Assembly (NCBI GenBank): GCA_024403005.1
Contig: JAKSSQ010000005.1
Span: 1 to 22,479 of the forward strand
DNA from: Clostridia bacterium
GTDB taxonomy: Bacteria; Bacillota; Clostridia; Peptostreptococcales; Anaerovoracaceae
Direction: 5' to 3'
DNA: 22,479 nucleotides
The position numbers and the translations under genes are program-made. Within the stretch, counting starts at the first letter, position 1, and each line of letters begins with the position of its first letter. Positions 1 through 5,803 of this stretch are shown one piece after another. Below the pieces are notes generated by a model. It had not been told where the DNA came from, did not search any database, and saw nothing but the letters and a program-made list of their open reading frames with translations.

Positions 1-39
1 GATATAGCAGAAAAAAGAATAAATGGAGAATTATTATAG
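1..39 (+). CDS. C-terminal fragment of an upstream gene (12 codons, unidentified)
   Basis: From base 1, frame 1 reads DIAEKRINGELL and then the stop TAG at 37-39. The mix of charged and hydrophobic residues looks like an ordinary protein end, and the stop overlaps the ribosome binding site of the next gene, a usual arrangement in a tight operon. Frame 2 stops at once. Frame 3 stays open to base 45 and is the alternative. Nothing can be said about function from 12 residues. Confidence 0.35.
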   Translation, partial: DIAEKRINGELL

Positions 40-48
40 GAGAATAAA

Positions 49-483
49 ATGTTACCAAGCAAAGCAACCGAAGGCTCCAGCCTTAACGATAGAATCCGCG
101 ATCCGTTCTACGATTACTGCCACTTCCGCCCTGCAATCTGGGAACCGGACCACGCAGCACTGGAAGTAGAACTCTTCCCCGAATGCAAGAACGATTTCAA
201 CGCCATGCACGGCGGATTTATGCTCACACTGGCAGACCACACAACCGGCACAGCAGCTCACACAGACGGCAGAAGCTACGTTACTTCCGGAATCAACATG
301 CATTTCCTCAGCAATGCAACAGACGGAATCGTAACCTGCGACGCCCATGTAGTAAAGCGCGGCCGCTCCATCGCTGTAGTAGAGTTCAAGATTACAGACG
401 ACACCGGCAGACTTCTTGCAACAGGCAGCTCTTCCTTCTTCTGCGTAAGTGAAAAGGAAGACGACAGATCCTTCAGAAAGTAG
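49..483 (+). CDS. PaaI-family hotdog-fold thioesterase
   Basis: A 144-residue single-domain protein of hotdog thioesterase size. The signature HGG at H54-G56, followed by a hydrophobic stretch and D63 (HGGFMLTLAD), matches the start of the central hotdog helix of PaaI/YdiI-type enzymes, where the Asp or Glu on this helix acts in thioester hydrolysis. The central strand SGINMHFLSNAT and the later VVKRGRSIAVVEFKI segment are also typical. These enzymes hydrolyse aromatic or acyl-CoA thioesters in the cytoplasm; the actual substrate cannot be read here. The ATG at 49 follows a TAGGAG site at a normal distance. dtd starts 50 bases downstream on the same strand, so the two are probably co-transcribed, although no functional link is known. 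There is no signal peptide. Confidence 0.85.
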   Translation: MLPSKATEGSSLNDRIRDPFYDYCHFRPAIWEPDHAALEVELFPECKNDFNAMHGGFMLTLADHTTGTAAHTDGRSYVTSGINMHFLSNATDGIVTCDAHVVKRGRSIAVVEFKITDDTGRLLATGSSSFFCVSEKEDDRSFRK

Positions 484-533
484 TCGAAAACTGCTCGCAA
501 ACAGCATTCTAACCCCAGATTCAGGAGAAATTT

Positions 534-980
534 ATGAAATTCGTTATTCAGCGAGTAACGGAAGCGAAAGTCGTAATCGACGGCAGAACTGCCGGAGAAA
601 TCGGCAAGGGCTTTCTGGTGCTCATCGGCGTTGCCGGCACCGACACTAAGGAAATCGCAGACAAAATGGTGAAGAAAATGTGCGGAATGCGCATCTTCGA
701 AGACGAAAACGGCAAGACCAACCTGTCCCTCGCAGACGTGGACGGCCAGCTGCTCCTCGTTTCCCAGTTCACTTTATATGCAAACTGCAAGAAGGGCAAC
801 AGACCTTCCTTTACAGAAGCAGGCGGTCCGGAAATGGCCAGCGAAATGTACGATTACATCATCGCAGAATCCAAAAAATACGTTCCTGTGGTTCAGCAGG
901 GCGAATTTGGTGCTGACATGAAGGTTTCCCTTCTCAACGACGGCCCCTTTACCATCGTACTTAATTCCGACGAACTTTAA
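534..980 (+). CDS. dtd: D-aminoacyl-tRNA deacylase
   Basis: A 148-residue protein, the standard length for bacterial Dtd. It removes D-amino acids (classically D-Tyr) and mischarged glycine from tRNA, so they do not enter translation. Both family signatures are present: SQFTL at residues 77-81, and the C-terminal NDGPFT at 135-140, which holds the Gly-cisPro pair (G137-P138) that rejects L-aminoacyl groups. The N-terminal MKFVIQRVTEAKV also matches the family. The ATG follows TCAGGAGAA at 521-529 with good spacing. In many Bacillota dtd sits next to relA; here it follows a thioesterase instead and precedes an antiporter gene 35 bases downstream. Confidence 0.95.
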   Translation: MKFVIQRVTEAKVVIDGRTAGEIGKGFLVLIGVAGTDTKEIADKMVKKMCGMRIFEDENGKTNLSLADVDGQLLLVSQFTLYANCKKGNRPSFTEAGGPEMASEMYDYIIAESKKYVPVVQQGEFGADMKVSLLNDGPFTIVLNSDEL

Positions 981-981
981 C

Positions 982-1004
982 GGCGCGCCGCACCCGCGGC
1001 CGCC
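982..1004 (+). promoter_or_regulatory. Very GC-rich hairpin between dtd and the nhaC start
   Basis: The 35-base spacer is about 80 percent G+C (28 of 35), unlike its surroundings. GGCG at 982-985 pairs with CGCC at 1001-1004, C986 bulges out, GCCGC at 987-991 pairs with GCGGC at 996-1000, and the loop is ACCC. This gives nine G-C pairs with one bulge, ending 11 bases before the nhaC ATG. There is no U tract, so it is not an intrinsic terminator. It occupies the place where a Shine-Dalgarno site should be. A role in translation or mRNA processing is inference. Confidence 0.5.
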
Positions 1005-1015
1005 TCGACTCATAC

Positions 1016-2323
1016 ATGGCTAATTTAGTACTCGTGCTGTTCTGCGCCGGCCTGCTGCTCTGCGTCTTTACGGGGAAATCCGTTCTGTACGCGCTATTCT
1101 TCGGCCTGGCAATGTTCCTGCTCTACGCAAGAAAACAGGGCTTTTCCGTGCCGGAGCTCAGGGAAATGTCCCTTTCCGGCATAAAAACAGCAAAAAACGT
1201 AATTATAAACTTCATATTCATCGGCATGCTCACGGCCAGCTGGCGCTCGGCAGGCACAATTGCGGTCATCGTATGCTCTTTTACGAAGTTCATTAAGCCG
1301 GACGTCTTCCTCTTAATGGCCTTCCTGCTCTGCAGCGGAGTGTCGTTCCTCACCGGTTCGTCCTTTGCCACGGCAGCCACCATGGGCGTAATCTGCACGA
1401 CCATGGGTAACACCATGGGCATAAGTCTGGTGCTCTCCGGCGGCGCGGTTATTTCCGGATGTTATTTCGGTGACCGCCTCTCACCCGTTTCCACCAGTGC
1501 GCTCCTCGTAAGCGAAATTACGAAGACCAACCTCTTCGATAACTTAAAGCTTATGGCCAGAGACAGCATCCCTGCCTGTGCAGCTACTTCGCTAATTTAC
1601 CTGGTCATGGGCTTCGTAATCAAAAGAGGCGACGGCGGCCTGGATCTGGAAGAAATTTTCTCCAGAGACTTCAGCTTAAGCCCTATAGCGGTTCTGCCGG
1701 TAATCGTATTGCTGGCAATGGCCTTTAAGCGCTGCAACATGAAGCTCACCATGGGCGTAAGCATCCTTACTGCGCTGCCGATCTGCATACTGGTTCAGCA
1801 CAGAAGCGCAGCAGAAGCTGCAATTACTCTGTGGAGCGGTTTTAAAACCCACGACCCCCAGCTTGCAGCCATGATAAACGGCGGCGGCATCGCCTCCATG
1901 ATAAGGCTCATGGTAATCCTCTGCCTGGCTTCCGCTTATTCCGGAATCTTCCGCGAGACAGGCATGCTCAAGGGCCTCAAGTCCATCGTCGAAAAGATGG
2001 CCCGCAGGCTGACCCCATTCGGCGCCACATACATTACAGCTTCCCTTGCTGCAGCGGTTTCCTGCAACCAGACGCTGGATATCTTTATTACTCAGCAGCT
2101 GTGCGAAGACCTCTACAGCGAGCCCGGCGATTTCATGATTTCGCTGGAAGACAGCTGCATATTAAGCGCGGCTTACTGGCCCTGGAACATCGCGGCTGCA
2201 ACTCCGCTTGCTTCCGTCGGCGCTCCGAACGCTGCAATCCTTGCGGCAGTTTACCTGTTTGCTATTCCAATCTCCAGATGGATAAGGGTGGCAATAAAGG
2301 CTAAGGTGACAGCTAAAGCTTAA
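1016..2323 (+). CDS. NhaC-family Na+/H+ antiporter
   Basis: A 435-residue, very hydrophobic protein with about ten to twelve membrane segments and no signal sequence beyond its first membrane helix. The family hallmark is the YFGDRLSPVS segment (G152, D153, S156, P157) after a glycine-rich helix, equivalent to the GD(K/R)xSPxS signature of NhaC/MleN antiporters. The MTGSSFATAATMG-like stretch (LTGSSFATAATMGVI, about residues 112-126) is also typical. Such proteins exchange Na+ (sometimes with a second solute) for H+ across the cytoplasmic membrane. Substrate specificity is not evident. The start is the first ATG that keeps the N-terminal helix, but no Shine-Dalgarno site is visible and a stable GC hairpin lies directly upstream. 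The gene ends before a clear terminator and is convergent with the next gene. Confidence 0.85.
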   Translation: MANLVLVLFCAGLLLCVFTGKSVLYALFFGLAMFLLYARKQGFSVPELREMSLSGIKTAKNVIINFIFIGMLTASWRSAGTIAVIVCSFTKFIKPDVFLLMAFLLCSGVSFLTGSSFATAATMGVICTTMGNTMGISLVLSGGAVISGCYFGDRLSPVSTSALLVSEITKTNLFDNLKLMARDSIPACAATSLIYLVMGFVIKRGDGGLDLEEIFSRDFSLSPIAVLPVIVLLAMAFKRCNMKLTMGVSILTALPICILVQHRSAAEAAITLWSGFKTHDPQLAAMINGGGIASMIRLMVILCLASAYSGIFRETGMLKGLKSIVEKMARRLTPFGATYITASLAAAVSCNQTLDIFITQQLCEDLYSEPGDFMISLEDSCILSAAYWPWNIAAATPLASVGAPNAAILAAVYLFAIPISRWIRVAIKAKVTAKA

Positions 2324-2357
2324 AACCGGCCGTGTCCGGAATTATAAATGCATTATA

Positions 2358-2398
2358 AAACCTTGAATCTTCGCGATTCAGGGTTTCGTTTTTCTTAT
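2358..2398 (+). terminator. Intrinsic terminator after the nhaC-type gene
   Basis: Stem 2358-2369 pairs with 2375-2386 (12 pairs, one of them G-U), with the five-base loop TTCGC and a T-rich tail (CGTTTTTCTT). It closes the thioesterase-dtd-antiporter unit. The A/T-rich flank on the other side could let it also stop the convergent LOR/SDH gene, for which I see no better terminator. Confidence 0.82.
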
Positions 2399-2457
2399 TA
2401 ACCTATTCAGCTTTGCCGCACCGGCAAATCTTGCGGCGCGTTGGACCTCGCCAAACC

Positions 2458-3561
2458 CTAGAACTTATACAGTCCCAGACCGGAGCCGACGTTCTTCATG
2501 AAGTCCTGAACGTTGGTAACGATGGACTTGGCTGCGAGGCTTCCGCGGTCGCCCAGCTTGCTTGCTACGAAGTCGGAGGAGTCGACCATGTAGAAGTAGA
2601 TGGGGCGGATGGTGCCGTCCTTAAGAACTCTGTAAGTCGGAGTCATGTTGCCGGCTGCGATGGTGTGGAGCATGGTTGCCATGCCGATAACTGTTGTAGC
2701 CTTGCGGATGTGGGAACGAATCATGTCCTGGCCTTCGTAAGCGTGTTCGAAAACTTCGGGCAGGGGTCCGTCGTCGCGGATGGATCCGTTGAGAACGAAA
2801 GGCACGTTGTTTTTTACGCAGCTGTAGATAATGCCGTTGTCGATTCCTTCGCCTTCGATGAAAGCGGGGATGGAACCGTAGGTGTTAATCTTGTTGATTG
2901 TTTCCAGATGGTTGTAGTGACCCATTTCGTGGAGCTTCTGGTTCTTGATGTCGCAGCCCAGAGCTGTGCCCATGTAAGCACCTTCCAGGTCGTGTGTAGC
3001 GAGGGCGTTGCCTGCCAGCAGAGCTTGAACGTAGCCTTCCTTAATGAGTCTGCTCATGATTTCGCGGGCTGTAACGTCGAAACTGCATGCGGGGCCGAGA
3101 ATCCATACTACGTAGCCATTGTTTTCCTTTTCGTGCTTTAAGAGGTTAACCAGCTTTTCGTAGTCGTAAGTAAAGCTTGTTTCTCTGTTTCTGCTTCTTC
3201 TGAAGGCGAAAATGTTTTCTGCGCTGCTTGCTTCGTCGGATTCGAAGCAGTTTGCATGCACGTAGATGCCTTCGCTGCAGTCTTCTGTTCTGCCTGTTAC
3301 TACCAGGTCGTTTTCCTTGATGTTTCTGAATTCCACAACGTGGATTTCTTCGCCGTCCCATACTGCAACGGCGTCCATTCTTGTGTCCTTTGCCAGGTGC
3401 CACTGACCGTTTATCTTAAAATACTCGGGGTAAATGGATGTTGCGTGGAAGTTTGCGGGAGCTGCCTTTGCTCTGGGAGCAACTGTAAGTGTGCAGTCCG
3501 GAGCATCCTGGAATACCTTCTGAGTAAAATCGGGTTCGATGTATTTGTTGAGCTTAAACAT
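2458..3561 (-). CDS. LOR/SDH-domain protein (ornithine cyclodeaminase-like, TIGR00300-related)
   Basis: A 367-residue cytoplasmic protein starting at MFKLNKYIEPDF. The C-terminal two thirds carry the conserved blocks of the LOR/SDH family: VVWILGPACSFD, a GYVQALLAGNALATHD block, the MGTALG segment, KNNVPFVLNGSIRDDGPLP, and GDRGSLAAKSIVTNV near the end. These are the nucleotide-binding Rossmann-like features of the family that includes archaeal ornithine cyclodeaminase and the C-terminal half of cyanobacterial AgrE/ArgZ. About 140 N-terminal residues differ from the AgrE amidinotransferase-fold part and I do not recognise them. Conversion of ornithine to proline and ammonia is therefore possible but not shown. 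The ATG at 3561 is chosen because AAAGGA lies 9 bases upstream. A longer frame to 3648 adds 29 unlikely residues. It is divergent from tetR and convergent with the antiporter gene. Confidence 0.8.
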   Translation of the reverse strand: MFKLNKYIEPDFTQKVFQDAPDCTLTVAPRAKAAPANFHATSIYPEYFKINGQWHLAKDTRMDAVAVWDGEEIHVVEFRNIKENDLVVTGRTEDCSEGIYVHANCFESDEASSAENIFAFRRSRNRETSFTYDYEKLVNLLKHEKENNGYVVWILGPACSFDVTAREIMSRLIKEGYVQALLAGNALATHDLEGAYMGTALGCDIKNQKLHEMGHYNHLETINKINTYGSIPAFIEGEGIDNGIIYSCVKNNVPFVLNGSIRDDGPLPEVFEHAYEGQDMIRSHIRKATTVIGMATMLHTIAAGNMTPTYRVLKDGTIRPIYFYMVDSSDFVASKLGDRGSLAAKSIVTNVQDFMKNVGSGLGLYKF

Positions 3562-3595
3562 TGTATAGGGTCCTTTCAATAATATAACGGAACAA

Positions 3596-3604
3596 ATAAT
3601 AGCA
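3596..3604 (-). promoter_or_regulatory. Candidate extended -10 promoter for the LOR/SDH gene
   Basis: On the minus strand the bases read TGCTATTAT, an extended -10 (TGN plus TATTAT), in a very A/T-rich stretch and about 35 bases from the start codon. The -35 hexamer 17 bases further up is weak (TTCCAT). This is a pattern-based call. Confidence 0.4.
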
Positions 3605-3682
3605 TATATAATATTAGTATGGAATACGGAATCATGTTTAGACTGCATTTAATAAATTTGCCTCGGTGACTCAACGCATCTC

Positions 3683-3711
3683 TTGAAATTCCAACGATTA
3701 CGCGTTAGACT
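3683..3711 (+). promoter_or_regulatory. Candidate promoter for tetR and the split-barrel/TerD gene
   Basis: TTGAAA at 3683-3688 is followed after 17 bases by TAGACT at 3706-3711, a four-of-six match to the -10 consensus. The -10 lies inside the inverted repeat at 3705-3725, so a bound regulator would block it. Transcription would start about 28 bases before the TTG start at 3746. Confidence 0.4.
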
Positions 3712-3725
3712 ATGTTATAGACTAA
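3705..3725. promoter_or_regulatory. Inverted repeat, likely TetR operator
   Basis: The 21 bases have outer arms TTAGACTAT and ATAGACTAA around a three-base centre; eight of nine arm positions are complementary. The repeat lies 20 bases before the tetR start and over the presumed -10. Size, symmetry and place are what is expected for autoregulation by a TetR dimer. The half-site TAGACT occurs a third time at 3639-3644, nearer the divergent gene. Confidence 0.5.
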
Positions 3726-3745
3726 AAAAGGACGGTGTATTAAAC

Positions 3746-4336
3746 TTGAAAAAAACTCTCAAGAATACCAAGGGTAAAATCGTATCCGCTGCGTGGAAGC
3801 TGTTCTACGAGCAGGGCTACGACAGGACCACCATAGACGACATAGTGGAAGAATCCGGGACATCCAAGGGGTCCTTCTACCACTATTTCGAGAGCAAGGA
3901 AGCCCTTCCTGCGTCTCTGTCCTACCTCTTCGACGAAAAATACGAAGAGCTCATGGATACAATGGATCCGCAGATGGGTGTAATCGACAAACTGGTCTAC
4001 ATGAACAGAGAACTGTTCTTAATGATAGAGAATACTGTTTCCGTAGATATCTTAAGCAGACTTTTCGCTTCTCAGCTGGTATCCGGCAGCGAGCGAAGCC
4101 TGCTGGACCCTTCCAGAATGTACTACAAGCTCCTGCGCCAGATTGTAATCGAAGGCCAGCAGCAGGGTGTGTTCGGCCATGGGTTCACGACCATGGATAT
4201 AACCAGAGCTTATGCCATGTTCGAAAGGGGCATTATGTACGACTGGTGCATATCCGGCGGAAACTATTCCATATGCCAGTATTCAGAACAATTATTGCCG
4301 CAATTTCTTAAAGGCTTTTGCGAAGAAAGGAGCTAA
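3746..4336 (+). CDS. TetR/AcrR-family transcriptional regulator
   Basis: A 196-residue protein if translation starts at the TTG at 3746, a normal TetR length. The N-terminal helix-turn-helix is plain: KIVSAAWKLFYEQGYDRTTI, then DDIVEESGTSKGSFYHYFESKEAL, which is the classic recognition-helix block ending in FYHYF. The C-terminal ligand and dimer region (from about residue 60) has no family-specific signature, so the inducer is unknown. The TTG follows AAGGA at 3728-3732, a rather long 13-base gap. A more upstream TTG at 3683 would add 21 residues that do not look like the family and overlaps the promoter. An inverted repeat just upstream suggests autoregulation. The next gene begins 5 bases after the stop, so this protein very probably controls it. 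Confidence 0.9.
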   Translation: MKKTLKNTKGKIVSAAWKLFYEQGYDRTTIDDIVEESGTSKGSFYHYFESKEALPASLSYLFDEKYEELMDTMDPQMGVIDKLVYMNRELFLMIENTVSVDILSRLFASQLVSGSERSLLDPSRMYYKLLRQIVIEGQQQGVFGHGFTTMDITRAYAMFERGIMYDWCISGGNYSICQYSEQLLPQFLKGFCEERS

Positions 4337-4341
4337 ACAGT

Positions 4342-5544
4342 ATGGGCAGCAATCCCCCGATGAGAAAATTTGAACACGAAGTAAAAGAACGGGACATCAT
4401 TATGGCAATTTTAAACCAGTGTCCATTCATTACGGTAAGCGCTAACGTGGAAGGCGACGTTCCCTACACAGTGCCCGTATGCTTCGGCAGCGACTGCGAC
4501 GACGAGGAAATACGCATCTATGTCCACACCGCAAGAGAAGGCCGCAAAGCTGATATGTGGTTCAAGGAACCTGAAGTTTTTGTAGTAGGTGCATACCTTT
4601 ATAACAACATGAATCCCGAAAGATATTACCGCGGATTCTTCCACGACTACAGAAGTATTATGGCTAAGGGCCGGATTAAGCGCATTCCCAGAAACGTTAA
4701 GGGCAATGGCCACGGCATAGCCGTGCAGGCCATGCTCAGAAATTACGATCGAGGCCCCACACACTTTGACGTGCCCCACTACACATGGATGGACGTTTAC
4801 TGCATCCACTGCAAGTGGGAAGACGTTTCCTGCAAGGCAGAAGGCCCCATGGACCAGATGAAGTACGTTCGCTTCCCCGAAAAGGACGAACCCGTAATTT
4901 CCGATCCTCTGGAATATACCTGGTTCTTCTGCAGAAAGTTCTTCCAGAACCCGCCCGTCGGCAGAATGCCCGCTCCGCTGGAAGCAGCTCCTGTTATCGC
5001 TGAACCAACTGCAATCGACGTAAAGGACATTATCGTGGAAACTTCCTGGGATGACAAATGCGAACACGGCCACGTGGACTGCGACGCATATCCGCTTCTT
5101 CTCCAGGAGGACGGCACTCTCTACAGACGCTACGACATGGTATTCTACAACCAGCCCACAACTTTCAGAACCGATGCCATTAAGCACCTGGAAGACGATA
5201 TCCAGAACGAACTGGGCCGCGAACGCTGGGAAGCAGACCTGGAAAAGGTATTTGCAGGCTACGGCTCCATGCAGATTATGCTGGGTGTTTACGATGCGGA
5301 AAGACGCGAAAAGTGCCTGGGCTGCGTGGAAAACATTGCGGTCACAGTTAAGGATAAATCTACCGGAGCCCCAATCCTTCGCTACGAAGTTAAGGCAGAC
5401 CTCGCAAATAAGCCTGCAATGCAGATTGCAAAGATCGTAAAGGACGGAGACAAGTACCTCTTCGTGCCCGAAGAAAAGGCTTACGACAAGTGGATGATGC
5501 CGGATCTTTTCGCAGAATACGGTCTTAAGAACTGGAGAGAATAA
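4342..5544 (+). CDS. Fusion of a NimA/PNPOx-like split-barrel domain with a TerD-like domain
   Basis: A 400-residue cytoplasmic protein with two modules. Residues about 7-175 look like the FMN-binding split barrel of NimA-type nitroimidazole-resistance and pyridoxamine-phosphate-oxidase-like proteins: MRKFEHEVKERD at the start, PYTVPVCFG, the YVHTAREGRKAD block with H62, YRSIMAKGRIKRI and a closing MDVYCIHCKWEDVSCKA strand. Residues about 190-225 are a proline/alanine-rich linker. Residues about 226-395 resemble TerD, the calcium-binding stress/tellurite-resistance domain: VETSWDD, HVDCDAYPLLL (D246, D248), VFYNQP, IMLGVYDAERRE, GAPILRYEV and a final KYLFVPEEKAYD. The start is the ATG at 4342 after AAAGGAG; a TTG at 4318 lies inside tetR and is less likely. 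Coupling to tetR (5 bases) and the domain pair suggest a redox or electrophile stress protein, but no substrate can be named. Several cysteine pairs are present (C154/C157, C240/C247, C325/C328). Confidence 0.78.
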   Translation: MGSNPPMRKFEHEVKERDIIMAILNQCPFITVSANVEGDVPYTVPVCFGSDCDDEEIRIYVHTAREGRKADMWFKEPEVFVVGAYLYNNMNPERYYRGFFHDYRSIMAKGRIKRIPRNVKGNGHGIAVQAMLRNYDRGPTHFDVPHYTWMDVYCIHCKWEDVSCKAEGPMDQMKYVRFPEKDEPVISDPLEYTWFFCRKFFQNPPVGRMPAPLEAAPVIAEPTAIDVKDIIVETSWDDKCEHGHVDCDAYPLLLQEDGTLYRRYDMVFYNQPTTFRTDAIKHLEDDIQNELGRERWEADLEKVFAGYGSMQIMLGVYDAERREKCLGCVENIAVTVKDKSTGAPILRYEVKADLANKPAMQIAKIVKDGDKYLFVPEEKAYDKWMMPDLFAEYGLKNWRE

Positions 5545-5596
5545 TTCCCGCAGAAAAACTCCGGCAAACCCGGCGGAAAAAGCGCATAAAGACGAA

Positions 5597-5632
5597 ATAA
5601 AAAGGCCTCCCCGCAATAGGGGAGGCTATTTC
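5597..5632 (+). terminator. Intrinsic terminator after the split-barrel/TerD gene
   Basis: A perfect eight-pair stem (5605-5612 with 5619-5626, GCCTCCCC against GGGGAGGC) with a six-base loop is preceded by an A-rich run and followed by TATTTCAATT. It separates the tetR unit from pyrG. Confidence 0.78.
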
Positions 5633-5685
5633 AATTATCCCACAAAAAGCTCTTAAATTCAATGGCTTTGACGCAATTAAAATTC

Positions 5686-5713
5686 TTGAATTTTGCCTGT
5701 TTTGGCGTATAAT
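5686..5713 (+). promoter_or_regulatory. Promoter of pyrG
   Basis: TTGAAT at 5686-5691, a 16-base gap and a consensus TATAAT at 5708-5713. The start point would be near 5720, leaving an A/T-rich leader of about 85 bases. I see none of the G/C-run attenuator layout known for Bacillus subtilis pyrG in this leader. Confidence 0.7.
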
Positions 5714-5803
5714 TTTTATTGTTTTTATAGATTAAATAGTTGAAACAGAAATAGTTCAGGAATAGGCAGCTAAACAGAAGAAAGAGAGTGAGGTGTTGTT
5801 TTT

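Noticed and set aside
981..1004. Cluster of AscI, SacII and NotI sites as a possible cloning scar
   Set aside because: No vector sequence adjoins it, another NotI site lies naturally inside the thioesterase gene (359-366), and the sites follow from the GC-only hairpin. An artefact is possible but not supported.
2412..2428. TTTGCCG/CGGCAAA hairpin as terminator of the LOR/SDH gene
   Set aside because: The loop is three bases and no T run follows on the minus strand, so it is not a convincing intrinsic terminator.
2413..3141. Open frame on the + strand opposite the LOR/SDH gene
   Set aside because: The minus-strand frame carries the conserved LOR/SDH blocks; this one has no recognisable motif.
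3562..3648. 29-residue N-terminal extension of the LOR/SDH protein
   Set aside because: A good AAAGGA site precedes the internal ATG at 3561, and the extension would run through the candidate promoter.
3683..3745. Upstream TTG as start of tetR
   Set aside because: It lacks a ribosome binding site, adds residues unlike the family, and overlaps the presumed -35 box and operator.
4411..5616. Open frame antisense to the split-barrel/TerD gene
   Set aside because: Codon-aligned shadow. The + strand frame has a ribosome binding site and recognisable domains.
5668..5673. TTGACG as the -35 of pyrG
   Set aside because: No -10 lies 16-18 bases downstream; TTGAAT at 5686 fits the TATAAT much better.
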